From contig NZ_CP032346.1 in assembly GCF_005222205.1 (NCBI RefSeq), positions 1,727,501 to 1,791,500 of the forward strand: a DNA stretch of 64,000 nucleotides. The letters are read 5' to 3'. The notes under the pieces were generated by a model that did not search any database, was not told where the DNA came from, and was given only the letters and a program-made list of their open reading frames with translations. Numbering within the stretch: position 1 is the first letter of the stretch; each line of letters begins with the position of its first letter. Positions 36,063 to 45,468 of this stretch are shown in pieces. Source of the DNA: Azospirillum brasilense (GTDB taxonomy: Bacteria; Pseudomonadota; Alphaproteobacteria; Azospirillales; Azospirillaceae). A program made the position numbers and the translations under genes.

Positions 36063-37145
36063 ATGACGACGCCTTCCCACACCGCCTCCAAGCACGCCCC
36101 CAGGGACGCCGCCCAACGGCTGCTCTCCTGGTACGATCACAACCGCCGCGACCTGCCCTGGCGCGCCAAGCCGGGGGAGGTTGCCGACCCCTACCGGGTC
36201 TGGCTGTCGGAGATCATGCTGCAGCAGACCACGGTGCCCGCCGCCGCGCCTTACTTCCGCGCCTTCACGGAGCGCTGGCCGACGGTGCGCGACCTCGCGG
36301 CGGCGCCGCTGGACGACGTTCTGGTGGCCTGGGCCGGCCTCGGCTACTACGCGCGGGCGCGCAACCTGCACAAATGCGCGCAGGTGGTGGCGACGGAGCG
36401 GGCGGGGCGCTTCCCCGACAAGGAGGCGGCTCTGCTGGAGTTGCCGGGCGTCGGCGCCTACACCGCGGCGGCGATCACCGCCATCGCCTTCGGCCACAAG
36501 GCGACGGTGGTGGACGGCAATGTGGAGCGGGTGGTCTCCCGCGTGTTCGCCGTCGAGGAACCGCTCCCCGGCGTGAAGCCCAAGCTGCGCGCGCTGGCCG
36601 CCCTCCTGACGCCGGACGAGCGGCCCGGCGACTACGCCCAGGCGATGATGGATCTCGGCGCCACGGTCTGCACGCCGCGCAAGCCGAAATGCATGCTCTG
36701 CCCCTGGTCGGATTGGTGCGCCGCCCGTGCCGCCGGCATCCAGGAGCAGCTTCCACGCAAGGCCGCCAAGGCGGACAAGCCGACCCGGCGCGGCGTCGCC
36801 TTCTGGCTTCTGAACCCGGAGGGGGCCGTGCTGCTGCGCCGCCGGGCGGAGGAGGGGCTGCTGGGCGGCATGACCGAGGTGCCCTCCACCCCCTGGGCCG
36901 GCCACGCGCCGACCGAGGCGGAGATCGCGGCGGCGGCGCCGCTGGATTTGTCCTGGCGCCGGCTGCCGGGCGTGGTCCGCCATACTTTCAGCCATTTTCA
37001 CCTCGACCTTGAGGTCGTCGCGGCCAAGGCCGGCGACGGCTGGCGGATGGCCGAGGGGCTGTGGGTGCCGGTGGACCGGCTCGGCGGGCAGGCCCTCCCT
37101 TCCGTCATGATGAAGGTGGTGCGCCACGCCCTGGCTCACGCGTAG
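36063..37145 (+). CDS. mutY: A/G-specific adenine glycosylase MutY
   Basis: A 360-residue base-excision repair enzyme that removes adenine opposite 8-oxoguanine. The helix-hairpin-helix is LLELPGVGAYTAAAI and the catalytic Asp lies in VVDGNVERVVSR. The [4Fe-4S] loop is C-X6-C-X2-C-X5-C in CTPRKPKCMLCPWSDWC. The C-terminal Nudix-like domain recognising 8-oxoG begins near RRGVAFWLL and contains EEGLLGGMTEVPST and HTFSHFHLDLEV. The start at 36063 was chosen by homology (QRLLSWYDHNRRDLPWR). It is followed 38 bp later by the DUF1194 gene. Confidence 0.96.
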   Translation: MTTPSHTASKHAPRDAAQRLLSWYDHNRRDLPWRAKPGEVADPYRVWLSEIMLQQTTVPAAAPYFRAFTERWPTVRDLAAAPLDDVLVAWAGLGYYARARNLHKCAQVVATERAGRFPDKEAALLELPGVGAYTAAAITAIAFGHKATVVDGNVERVVSRVFAVEEPLPGVKPKLRALAALLTPDERPGDYAQAMMDLGATVCTPRKPKCMLCPWSDWCAARAAGIQEQLPRKAAKADKPTRRGVAFWLLNPEGAVLLRRRAEEGLLGGMTEVPSTPWAGHAPTEAEIAAAAPLDLSWRRLPGVVRHTFSHFHLDLEVVAAKAGDGWRMAEGLWVPVDRLGGQALPSVMMKVVRHALAHA

Positions 37146-37183
37146 ACGGGGCGCACGCATGAACGGACAATGGACGGAGCGAG

Positions 37184-37945
37184 ATGAGGCGGCGGACGAT
37201 CCTGGCCCTGCCGGCCTTCCTGGCCGGCGCATGGCTTGCCGGGCCCCTGCGGGCGGAGACGCCCCAAAGGACGGAGCTTAAGGCAAAGAAGGCCCCGGCC
37301 CCCGCCGGACGCCGCGTTGCCCTGGAGCTGGTTCTGGCGGTGGACGGGTCGGCCTCCATCACCGACGGTGACCTGGAATTCCAGTTGCAGGGCCACGCCG
37401 CGGCCTTCCGCGATCCGGACGTCCGCGACGCGGTGACCGCGGGCGGCGTGGCGGCGACCCTGGTGGTCTTCTCCGGCCCGCACAGCCTGCGCGTCCTGGT
37501 GCCCTGGACGCCCCTGACCAGCGCGGAGGAGGTTGCCGCCTTCGCGGACCGGATCGACAAGGCGCCGCGCGGCTTCCAGGGCGACTCCACGGCGCTGGGC
37601 AACGCCATCGCGGAGTCGGCGAAGCTGTTCGCCGGCAACGGCTTCGATGCCGCGCGCAAGGTGATCGACATCGTGTCGAACGGCTTTTCCAACAGCGGCC
37701 CGGACCCCGCGGAAGTCCGCGACCGGGTCGAGCGGCAGGGGATCACCATCAACGCGCTGGCCATTCTCGACGAGTTTCCGTGGCTGGAGGAGTACTATCA
37801 GGAAAACGTCGTCGGCGGCGTGAATGCTTTCGTGAAGACGGCGATGGACCGCGGCAGTTTCGTCGAGGCTCTCCGGCAGAAACTCATCCAGGAGATCGCC
37901 GCTCTTCCCGCGCCATATTCGGTTATCGTCGCTGATAATTTCTGA
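37184..37945 (+). CDS. DUF1194 (VWA-like) exported protein
   Basis: A 253-residue protein. The signal peptide is MRRRTILALPAFLAGAWLA...RA. The mature domain is of von Willebrand A type with the MIDAS-like VDGSASIT, followed by VVFSGPHSLRVLVPWTPL, GDSTALGNAIAESAKLF, and IDIVSNGFSNSGPDP, the hallmark order of DUF1194. The role is unknown, probably metal-dependent protein binding in the periplasm. It is directly downstream of mutY. Confidence 0.85.
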   Translation: MRRRTILALPAFLAGAWLAGPLRAETPQRTELKAKKAPAPAGRRVALELVLAVDGSASITDGDLEFQLQGHAAAFRDPDVRDAVTAGGVAATLVVFSGPHSLRVLVPWTPLTSAEEVAAFADRIDKAPRGFQGDSTALGNAIAESAKLFAGNGFDAARKVIDIVSNGFSNSGPDPAEVRDRVERQGITINALAILDEFPWLEEYYQENVVGGVNAFVKTAMDRGSFVEALRQKLIQEIAALPAPYSVIVADNF

Positions 37946-38103
37946 ACGCCATGGCTCGGCGGCTCCGAATTTTGGAAAATCGTCTGGAGGAATGAAGCCG
38001 GATCAGGCTACCTTACCGTTGCGTGCAGAGCGCATTTCGGGCGCGTCGCTCTGGGTGTCCTTCTGAGCGCGGGGCGTCCTTCGCGGCGCTTGGGAGCGGC
38101 GGG

Positions 38104-40623
38104 ATGGACAATCGGAAGCCGGTGGATCCGGGTGACTTCGCGGTCGCGGACATCGTGGCGGCGGCCGGTGCGGCGGTCGCCGGACGAACCGTCGCCTGTG
38201 GCGCGGCCTGCCCGTCCGGCGCTCCGTCGGCGGCGGCCGGCGGCGGCGGGCGCAAACCCCGTCTGCCGGTGGTGGCGATGGTCCTGGCCGTCGCCGCCGT
38301 GCTGACACTGGGGGCGCTGACAGCGCTGGTCGGGTCCACCTTCCTCGGCGTCGCCGGCCTTGCGGAGGAGGCGCGCACCGCCATCATGCCGCGCGCGGGC
38401 GCCCAGCACCGCGACGCCTTGGCCGTTGCGGACCTGGGCCGGCTGGCCGAGGTGATCCTCAACAGCCGCGACCGCACCCGCCGCGTCGCCGCCATGGACG
38501 AGGCGGAGGCGCTGGCCGGCCGGTTCGCCCGGGTGCTGGATGCCAAAGCCCTCGACACGCTCGACCAGACGATGACCGTCTTGCGGCGCGGCAGTCTTCA
38601 TGCCGACCTGCTCGACGCGCTGTCCGTCAGCATCGGCGAGCAGCTGGCGGGGGTGGACGGCGCGCTGGCCGACGCCACGGCGCTGCTGGCGGAGCCGGAC
38701 AAGGCGGTCCAGGATTACGCTTTTCTCAGCAACCTGTACCACCTGCGTCGGCTCTACGGGCTGGCGGCGGCCAGCGACACGGCGGAGCGGCTCGCGTTGC
38801 TGGACAGCGAGGTCCTTGAGCGGCTGCGCAACCAGCAAACCCTCCTGGACAGCCTCTCCAGCATGAAGACGGGGCCGGCGGCGCAGCCCAACCGCCTTGC
38901 CATCGTCCTGGACCGCTTCGCATCGGCGCGCGCGGTGACCGACCTGCAGCGTGGCCGCCTGTCCGTGCTGGCCCAGGTCCGGGCGGACGGCGATCTTGCC
39001 CGTCGACCGTTGGAGACTCTGGCCGCCAGCCTGCCGAGCGACGCCGCCTTCACCGCGCTCGGCATGATGGACCGCGTCGTCGCCGATGGCTGGCGCGGGT
39101 GGTGGATCGGGTTGGCGGGGGGAGCGGCGGTCACCCTGCTGCTGGGTGGCGTGACGCTGCTGCTGCTGCGCCATGTGGCGGCTCCGCTCCTGCGCCTCGG
39201 CGACACGCTGGACGCCTTGCGGGACACCCCGGAAACCGTGGCGCCACCGCCCGCCTCGCTGGAAGAGTTCGCGCGAATCGGGACGGCGGTCGAGGGGCTG
39301 GCCGGAGCGTTCGGCGCGTTGCGCCGTGAGGCCGCGGTTTCGCGGGCGAACGAGGGACGGCTGAGCGCCATTCTGCAGTCCTCGCCCTTTCCCATCGTCA
39401 TCGCGCGGCGCACCGACGGGCGCATCCTGTTCGCCAACGCACCCAGCGCCGACCTTCTGGAGACCCCCGGCTCCGCCCTGCTGGACCGTGCGATGCCAAA
39501 CTTCCTGGAGGCGCCGGAAGACTGGGAGGCCATTGCCGACGGCGTGTGTCGGCGCGGGCGGCTGCCCGACGTCGAGACGCGGCTGATCACCGCCGAGGGG
39601 CGCCCCTTCTGGGGCGCGCTGTCGGCGATGGCGATGGATCACGATGGCGTGGACTCGCTGTTCGTGGCGCTTCGCGACATCTCCGCGCGCAAATACGCCG
39701 AAAAGACGCTGTTCGCCGCGAAGGAGGCGGCGGAACGCGCGCTGCACGATCTCCATCGGACCCAAAGGAGCCTCATCCAGGCGGAGAAGCTGGCGTCGCT
39801 TGGGGCTCTGGTGGCCGGGGCGGCCCATGAGATCAGCACGCCCGTCGGACTCGGGGTGACCGCCACCAGCCATCTTGCCGAGCAGGCTCGGCAATTCAAG
39901 GCGGGCATGACGGATGGGCAGTTGCGCCGCCGCGATCTGGAAGAGTTCGTGGACCGGGTCGAGGAGGGGGCCTCCATCATCCTGAGCAACCTGGAGCGCG
40001 CCTGCACCCTGGTGGAGAGCGTCAAGCAGGTGGCCGTGGACCGGGCGTCGGAAGCGCGGCGCCGGTTCGAACTGCGCGGCTATCTCGACGGCGTGTTCGG
40101 CAGCCTGGCACCGCAACTGAAGGGCACCGGGCATCGGGTGACGCTGGACTGTCCGGACGGGCTGGTCATGGACAGCTATCCCGGCGCCCTGTCGCAGGTC
40201 GTGTCGAATCTGGTCATCAACGCCCTGCTGCACGCCTTCCGGCCCGATGCGCCCGGCACCATCGCCATCACCGTGCGCACCGGCGGTCCGCCCGACGCCG
40301 GCGCGACGAGCGTCATGCTGGACATCGCCGACGATGGCCGCGGCATTCCGCCGGACCAGATCGAGCGCATCTTCGAGCCCTTCTTCACCACGCGCCGCGC
40401 CGAAGGCGGCAGCGGGCTCGGCCTGCACATCGTCTACGACATCGTCACGGGGACTCTCGGCGGGCGCATCGCCGTGGCGTCGCAGCCGGGGGCCGGCTGC
40501 CGCTTCACCATCCATCTGCCATTGGCCGCATCATCCGGCACGCCGGCCCCTGGCCGTGACGTCATTCCGGCCGCCGCTGTCACGGCCGGCCGCGTCGCGG
40601 TGGAGGAGAGGGAACCCGCCTGA
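38104..40623 (+). CDS. Membrane sensor histidine kinase with PAS domain
   Basis: An 839-residue orphan kinase. TM1 is near residues 55-75, followed by a large, helical periplasmic sensor region (about 80-335). TM2 is WWIGLAGGAAVTLLLGGVTLLLL, leading into a HAMP-like segment. A PAS domain (LSAILQSSPFPIVIARRTDGRILFANA) follows. The HisKA-type H box is LGALVAGAAHEISTPVG, and HATPase motifs are VSNLVINALLHAF, DDGRGIPPDQIERIFEPFFTT and GSGLGLHIVYDIV. No response regulator is adjacent. The start at 38104 follows GGGAG; the frame is open to 38023. It is convergent with folB four bases away. Confidence 0.9.
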   Translation: MDNRKPVDPGDFAVADIVAAAGAAVAGRTVACGAACPSGAPSAAAGGGGRKPRLPVVAMVLAVAAVLTLGALTALVGSTFLGVAGLAEEARTAIMPRAGAQHRDALAVADLGRLAEVILNSRDRTRRVAAMDEAEALAGRFARVLDAKALDTLDQTMTVLRRGSLHADLLDALSVSIGEQLAGVDGALADATALLAEPDKAVQDYAFLSNLYHLRRLYGLAAASDTAERLALLDSEVLERLRNQQTLLDSLSSMKTGPAAQPNRLAIVLDRFASARAVTDLQRGRLSVLAQVRADGDLARRPLETLAASLPSDAAFTALGMMDRVVADGWRGWWIGLAGGAAVTLLLGGVTLLLLRHVAAPLLRLGDTLDALRDTPETVAPPPASLEEFARIGTAVEGLAGAFGALRREAAVSRANEGRLSAILQSSPFPIVIARRTDGRILFANAPSADLLETPGSALLDRAMPNFLEAPEDWEAIADGVCRRGRLPDVETRLITAEGRPFWGALSAMAMDHDGVDSLFVALRDISARKYAEKTLFAAKEAAERALHDLHRTQRSLIQAEKLASLGALVAGAAHEISTPVGLGVTATSHLAEQARQFKAGMTDGQLRRRDLEEFVDRVEEGASIILSNLERACTLVESVKQVAVDRASEARRRFELRGYLDGVFGSLAPQLKGTGHRVTLDCPDGLVMDSYPGALSQVVSNLVINALLHAFRPDAPGTIAITVRTGGPPDAGATSVMLDIADDGRGIPPDQIERIFEPFFTTRRAEGGSGLGLHIVYDIVTGTLGGRIAVASQPGAGCRFTIHLPLAASSGTPAPGRDVIPAAAVTAGRVAVEEREPA

Positions 40624-40627
40624 CGGG

Positions 40628-41011
40628 TCAGGCCCGGGCGCGCTCGATCTCGACGCCGACGCTGGCGGCGTCCGGGAACACGTCCAGCTTCTCCACCCTC
40701 ACCTTGACGCTGGCGATCCGCTCGTCGGACAGGCAGCGCTCGGCGATCCGTTCGGCCAGCGTTTCGATCAGGGTGACGTGGCCCTGGCTGACCAACCCCT
40801 TCACCACCGCCGCCATGTCCTCGCCGGTGACGCCGGGGGCGGCGATCTCAAGGTCGAGGCTCAGTCGGATGCGCTGCGGCTTGATCCGTTCGTGGGCATA
40901 GACGCCGATCAGCGCATCCATGACCAGATCGCGCACGAAGCAACGGGTGGAAAGCGACGCCGGGGCCGAACGGGGCGCCGGAGCGGTGACGGTGGCGAAG
41001 AGCTTGTTCAT
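40628..41011 (-). CDS. folB: Dihydroneopterin aldolase family protein FolB
   Basis: A 127-residue protein of the FolB/FolX pterin fold, acting in tetrahydrofolate synthesis. Characteristic segments are DALIGVYAHERIKPQRIRLSLDLEI, LIETLAERIAERCL with the catalytic-site Glu, and VKVRVEKLDVFPDAASVGVEI with the conserved Lys. The ATG at 41011 is favoured because homology begins soon after; 41053 is an alternative. FolX-type epimerase cannot be excluded. Confidence 0.85.
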   Translation of the reverse strand: MNKLFATVTAPAPRSAPASLSTRCFVRDLVMDALIGVYAHERIKPQRIRLSLDLEIAAPGVTGEDMAAVVKGLVSQGHVTLIETLAERIAERCLSDERIASVKVRVEKLDVFPDAASVGVEIERARA

Positions 41012-41144
41012 GGCGCACACGCCTATCACGCCGTCCCCGTCCTGCCAAGGCATGCGGGCGGCGTGCGATGAGGGGCTCCAATGCCGAACGCGCGGGAACG
41101 GAGCGGCGTCAATGGCCGCCCCGATCCCCGTCCGGTGCCGAAAA

Positions 41145-42230
41145 TCAGGCGGAGGCTTCGGAGCGGATGCGCTCGCGCAGCACGTCGATGGGACGCAGGT
41201 CGCCGCCGTCCTCGTAGTGCCAGAAGGTCCAGCCGTTGCAAGCCGGCAGGCCGGCCATGGCGGCCCCCACCTGATGAATGGACCCGCGATGCTCGCCGCG
41301 CGGGCCGGCGCCGATCAGCGTGCCGTCGGCGCGCACCCGCGCGACGACGCGCCGGCGCAGGTCGAACAGCGACGTGCCGGGGCGCAGCAGGCCGCGCTCC
41401 ACCACCCAGCCGAAGGGAATGCGCGGGGCGGACCGCTTCGGCGGCGTGTCGAGAACGGCGGCGTCGGGCGCCTCCTCCACCGCCTCGATGCGGGCGGTGG
41501 CCGCCTTGGCGTAGGTTGGATCGCGCTCCAGCCCGATCCAGTTGCGGCCCAGCCGCTTCGCCACCGCACCCGTGGTGCCCGTGCCGAAGAAGGGGTCCAG
41601 CACCGTGTCGCCGGGGCGGGAGGAGGACAGGATGACACGGTAGAGAAGCGATTCCGGCTTCTGCGTCGGGTGGGCCTTGCGGCCGTCCTCGTCGCGCAGG
41701 CGCTCCGCCCCGTTGCAGATCGGCAGCAGCCAGTCGCTGCGCATCTGCAGATCGTCGTTCAGCGCCTTCATGGCGTCGTAGTTGAAGCGGTAGCGGGCGT
41801 CCTTCTCGCGCGAGGCCCAGATCATGGTCTCATGCGCGTTGGCGAAGCGCGTGCCGCGGAAGTTCGGCATCGGGTTGGTCTTGCGCCACACGATGTCGTT
41901 CAGAATCCAGAAGCCCAGATTCTGCAGCGTGGCGCCGACACGGAAGATGTTGTGGTAGCTGCCGATCACCCACAACGATCCCTCGGGCTTCAGGATGCGG
42001 CGGGCCGCGGCGAGCCAGTCCCGCGTGAAGCGGTCATAGGTCTCGAAATCCTCGAACTTGTCCCAGTCCTCTTCCACCCCGTCAACACGGGAATGGTTCG
42101 GGCGCAAGAGTTCGCCCCCCAGCTGGAGGTTATAAGGCGGATCGGCAAAGACAAGGTCCACCGATTCAGCCGGCATTTCATTCATGAGGGCGATGCAATC
42201 GCCCACGAGAATTTTGTTCAGGGGGAGCAT
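41145..42230 (-). CDS. ccrM: Cell-cycle DNA adenine methyltransferase CcrM (GANTC)
   Basis: A 361-residue beta-class N6-adenine methyltransferase. FADPPYNLQLGGEL contains the catalytic DPPY (Asp30). HPTQKPESLLYRVIL and VLDPFFGTGTTGAVAKRLGR form the S-adenosylmethionine site. The ~90-residue C-terminal domain with SIHQVGAAMAGLPACNGWTFWHYE is the feature that separates CcrM from restriction-type methylases. CcrM methylates GANTC and times cell-cycle transcription in alphaproteobacteria. The ATG at 42230 is chosen; a TTG at 42242 is in frame. Three GANTC sites lie just upstream. Confidence 0.95.
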   Translation of the reverse strand: MLPLNKILVGDCIALMNEMPAESVDLVFADPPYNLQLGGELLRPNHSRVDGVEEDWDKFEDFETYDRFTRDWLAAARRILKPEGSLWVIGSYHNIFRVGATLQNLGFWILNDIVWRKTNPMPNFRGTRFANAHETMIWASREKDARYRFNYDAMKALNDDLQMRSDWLLPICNGAERLRDEDGRKAHPTQKPESLLYRVILSSSRPGDTVLDPFFGTGTTGAVAKRLGRNWIGLERDPTYAKAATARIEAVEEAPDAAVLDTPPKRSAPRIPFGWVVERGLLRPGTSLFDLRRRVVARVRADGTLIGAGPRGEHRGSIHQVGAAMAGLPACNGWTFWHYEDGGDLRPIDVLRERIRSEASA

Positions 42231-42248
42231 TGACGAAACCAAAACAGC

Positions 42249-42284
42249 GAATCAGTCGTTGCGACAATGATTCGCCGCCGAGTC
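42249..42284. promoter_or_regulatory. Cluster of three GANTC sites upstream of ccrM
   Basis: GAATC (42249-42253), GATTC (42269-42273) and GAGTC (42280-42284) fall within 36 bp of the 78-bp gap between rnhB and ccrM. In Caulobacter, GANTC sites in the ccrM leader mediate methylation-dependent self-control; the same is inferred here. Confidence 0.6.
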
Positions 42285-42320
42285 GCCGTCAACTGATTTC
42301 TTGCCCCGGAATCGCGGCGG

Positions 42321-42995
42321 TCAGCCGGCCCGTTCGATTTGGGCGCGGACTGGTGCAAAAGTGACTCGGTGGTGGGGCGTCACGCCGTGGCGGCGCAGCG
42401 CCTCCAGATGCTCCGGCGTCGGGTAGCCGGCGTTGCGGTCCCAGCCATATTCCGGGTGAAGCTCGGCCAGCCGCATCATCTCGCGGTCGCGCGCCACCTT
42501 GGCGACGATGGAGGCGGCGGCGATCGACTGGCTGCGCCCGTCGCCCTTGACGATGGCCTCCATCAGGCAGGACAGGGCGGGCTTGAACTTGCCGTCGATC
42601 AGCGCGACGGCGGGCGGCTCGCCAGGCAGCGCCTCGTAGGCGCGCTTCATGGCCAGCAGCGTGGCCTTGTGGATGTTGAGCGCGTCAATCTCCGCCGCGG
42701 ACGCCTCGGCGAGCGCGACGGCCAGGGCGTGGGCGCGGATCTCCGGCTCCAGCGCCTCGCGGGCGCGCAGGCTCAGCGCCTTGCTGTCGTTGATGGCGCG
42801 GGCCAGCGCGTCGGGCAGTCCGCCCGCCGGCAGCACCACGGCGGCGGTGACCACCGGCCCGGCAAGCGGGCCGCGACCGACCTCGTCGATGCCGCAGACC
42901 AGCCGCCCCTGGCCCAGCGAGGTCTCGAAGGACAGGTCGGGCTGCGGGCGGACAGCTTTCGGGCGGACGGTCTTGATGGTGGCCTTGGACGTCAT
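42321..42995 (-). CDS. rnhB: Ribonuclease HII
   Basis: A 224-residue enzyme that removes ribonucleotides from DNA and RNA primers. The catalytic carboxylates are in CGIDEVGRGPLAGPVV (Asp/Glu), in VALIDGKFKP, and in KGDGRSQSIAAASIVAKVARD. The C-terminal YGWDRNAGYPTPEHLEAL is family-typical. A short basic N-terminal extension (SKATIKTVRPKAVRPQ) precedes the fold. The start overlaps the stop of the cNMP-binding gene by four bases (ATGA), implying translational coupling; ccrM is next downstream. Confidence 0.95.
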   Translation of the reverse strand: MTSKATIKTVRPKAVRPQPDLSFETSLGQGRLVCGIDEVGRGPLAGPVVTAAVVLPAGGLPDALARAINDSKALSLRAREALEPEIRAHALAVALAEASAAEIDALNIHKATLLAMKRAYEALPGEPPAVALIDGKFKPALSCLMEAIVKGDGRSQSIAAASIVAKVARDREMMRLAELHPEYGWDRNAGYPTPEHLEALRRHGVTPHHRVTFAPVRAQIERAG

Positions 42996-43780
42996 GGGGT
43001 GTCGGTTCTTGCGGGTTCGGCGTGGTGGGGCAGGAACCGTCCGCCGGAGAGCTGCTCGATGTAGATGCGCGTCAGCGAGCGCAGGATGGGCGGCATCGTC
43101 TCGATGGCTTTGGCGAACTGGTCCTTGCGGATGATTTCGCAGACCGTGGCCTCCAGCGCAACGACGGTGGCGGCGCGCGGCCGGTTGGCGAGGAGGGCCA
43201 ACTCCCCGAAAATGCGCCCCGGACCGAGCACGCCGAGGTCGGCGCCGTCGCGCCGAACGCCGACCGAGCCGGACTGGATCAGGTAGGCCGCCGTTCCCTC
43301 GTCCCCCTGGCGGAAGAAGCTGTGGCCGCTGCGGAACATGCGGCGGTCGGCCACCGTGGCGAAGGAATCGGAGGAGCGGATGGCGGCGCCCCCCTTCTGC
43401 CGCTCGGGTTGGGACAGGCCGTAGCTGCGGCGGATCGCGGCGACGAGGCTTTCCAGCAGATAGGAGGCCAGCGGCGGGCAGCGGCCGCGCAGCGCGCGGA
43501 AGGTCTCGCGCGACAGCTCCACCGCCTCGACGCTGGTCACGGCGCGCACCGTGGCGCTGCGCAGCCCATCGTCCAGCAGAGCCATCTCCCCGACGATGGC
43601 GTTGGCGCCGACACTGCCCAGGCGGCGGGGACCCTCCGGGCCGTCCAGCAGAATCTCCAGTTCGCCCGACTGGATCAGCCACGCGCAGTCCCCGGCCTCG
43701 CCCTGCCGGATCAGCACGGTGTCCGCGGCGATGCGCCGCGTGGGAAGGTCGGGTCCGCTTCTGGTCATCACCGGTTCCAT
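42992..43780 (-). CDS. Tandem cyclic-nucleotide-binding-domain protein without DNA-binding domain
   Basis: A 262-residue protein composed of two cNMP-binding (CAP-like) beta-barrels. The first has LIRQGEAGDCAWLIQSGELEIL...VGEMALLDDGLRSATVRA and the second has FFRQGDEGTAAYLIQSGSVGV...IFGELALLANRPRAATVVA. Each has the phosphate-binding-cassette position (GEMALL, GELALL). There is no helix-turn-helix, kinase or channel domain, so the protein may act by protein-protein contact. It overlaps rnhB by four bases. Whether cAMP or c-di-GMP binds is unknown. Confidence 0.85.
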   Translation of the reverse strand: MEPVMTRSGPDLPTRRIAADTVLIRQGEAGDCAWLIQSGELEILLDGPEGPRRLGSVGANAIVGEMALLDDGLRSATVRAVTSVEAVELSRETFRALRGRCPPLASYLLESLVAAIRRSYGLSQPERQKGGAAIRSSDSFATVADRRMFRSGHSFFRQGDEGTAAYLIQSGSVGVRRDGADLGVLGPGRIFGELALLANRPRAATVVALEATVCEIIRKDQFAKAIETMPPILRSLTRIYIEQLSGGRFLPHHAEPARTDTP

Positions 43781-43936
43781 CGCTCCGGGCCGGCCGCCCG
43801 CGTTCCATGGAGATTAGCGCGAATGCCGATCCGCTTCAGGCGAATTTGCCGCGGTCGACATGTGGCGGCCGTGACGCTTGGCGGGGCGCGTCGGCTGCGC
43901 TATGCATGGCGCCCTCAAATCGAGAGGCCGGAAGTC

Positions 43937-44434
<498 letters not shown>

Positions 44435-44677
44435 CGGCGCAGTCGTGAGGGGGCGGTCGTGAGGGGCCGCTTTTGATCGGCAATCCGCCGATTCTCACAG
44501 CAATTGCGATATTTTTGGTCGCCCGGTGACCGCCGGGCGGCCTTTGGCCGCGTTTTGGCCGAATCTTTCTTTCCGGCGCGCGCGATCTCAATTGAAAAGC
44601 GCTGCGGAACGGATCATCTTCGGGGGGCCATGTTCCGCCGGTTGGGGCATGGCCTATCACGACAGATGAGACCACGT

Positions 44678-45247
44678 ATGTTCGACCGTCCGCAGCGCAA
44701 CAGCTTCCGCGCTCCCGAGATCACCCAGCGCAACATCCGCGCCACCGTCAAGTGGTTCAACGCGACCAAGGGCTTCGGCTTCGTCACGCCCGAAGATGGT
44801 TCGCCGGATGCCTTCCTGCATTCCACGGTTCTGCAGTTCTGCGGACACGACAGCCTGCCCGAGGGTGCCACCATCACCTGTGACCTGTCCCGTGGCCCGA
44901 AGGGCCCGCAGGTCGCCACCATCCACGACGTCGACACCTCGACCGCCAGCGAGTCCCCGCGCCCGGCGGCGCGCGCTCCGCGCGGCGACAGCTACGGCGG
45001 CGGCTACGGCGGCGGCAGCAGCTACGGCGGCGGCGCCGAGGAGACGGTCGACGGCACCGTGAAGTGGTTCAACGTGTCGAAGGGCTTCGGCTTCATCGCC
45101 CCGTCCACCGGCGGCAAGGACATCTTCGTCCACATCCGCGCTCTGGAGCGTTCGGGCCTCGACGTGCTCGCCGACGGCGAGCAGGTGCGGGTGACCGTCC
45201 GCCAGGGCGTCAAGGGTCCGGAAGCGCAGCGCGTCGAAGTGGTCTGA
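44678..45247 (+). CDS. Double cold-shock-domain protein
   Basis: A 189-residue protein with two cold-shock domains. The first is ATVKWFNATKGFGFVTPEDGSPDAFLHSTVL and the second is GTVKWFNVSKGFGFIAPSTGGKDIFVHIRAL, each with the RNP1 motif KGFGF/I for single-stranded nucleic-acid binding. They are joined by a linker rich in Ser, Tyr and Gly (GGGYGGGSSYGGG). Most bacterial cold-shock proteins have one domain of about 70 residues; the duplicated form occurs in alphaproteobacteria. The start at 44678 is chosen; 44666 is possible. The 243-bp gap upstream could contain a long cold-responsive leader. Confidence 0.92.
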   Translation: MFDRPQRNSFRAPEITQRNIRATVKWFNATKGFGFVTPEDGSPDAFLHSTVLQFCGHDSLPEGATITCDLSRGPKGPQVATIHDVDTSTASESPRPAARAPRGDSYGGGYGGGSSYGGGAEETVDGTVKWFNVSKGFGFIAPSTGGKDIFVHIRALERSGLDVLADGEQVRVTVRQGVKGPEAQRVEVV

Positions 45248-45257
45248 CGTCGAACAA

Positions 45258-45300
45258 CCGGGTGTGAGGGGGCGGGGCGGACCCATCCCCACACGCCCGG
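45258..45300 (+). terminator. GC-rich hairpin after cold-shock gene
   Basis: CCGGGTGTG-A-GGGG pairs with CCCC-ACAC-GCCCGG around a loop. There is no T-tract, so it is a weak or partial terminator. Confidence 0.4.
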
Positions 45301-45374
45301 TCGCGGAAGCAGCACCATTCCCTTCACTGTCTCAACCCGCCCATGGGGTCCGAGACGGTGCGCGGGGCACAAAG

Positions 45375-45416
45375 AAAAAGCCCGCCGCTCCACTGGAGCG
45401 GCGGGCTTTTTTGTTT
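45375..45416. terminator. Bidirectional rho-independent terminator
   Basis: AAAAAGCCCGCCGCTCCA-CTGGAGCGGCGGGCTTTTTTG: an 18-bp near-perfect stem with A- and T-runs at the feet, between the convergent cold-shock and S41 peptidase genes. Confidence 0.92.
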
Positions 45417-45426
45417 GATCCCATCG

Positions 45427-45462
45427 TTGATCTCGTTGGAGGGGTTGATCTCGTTGGAGGGG
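45427..45462. repeat. Perfect tandem duplication of 18 bp
   Basis: TTGATCTCGTTGGAGGGG occurs twice in direct succession just after the stop codon of the S41 peptidase gene. Confidence 0.9.
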
Positions 45463-45468
45463 CGGCGG

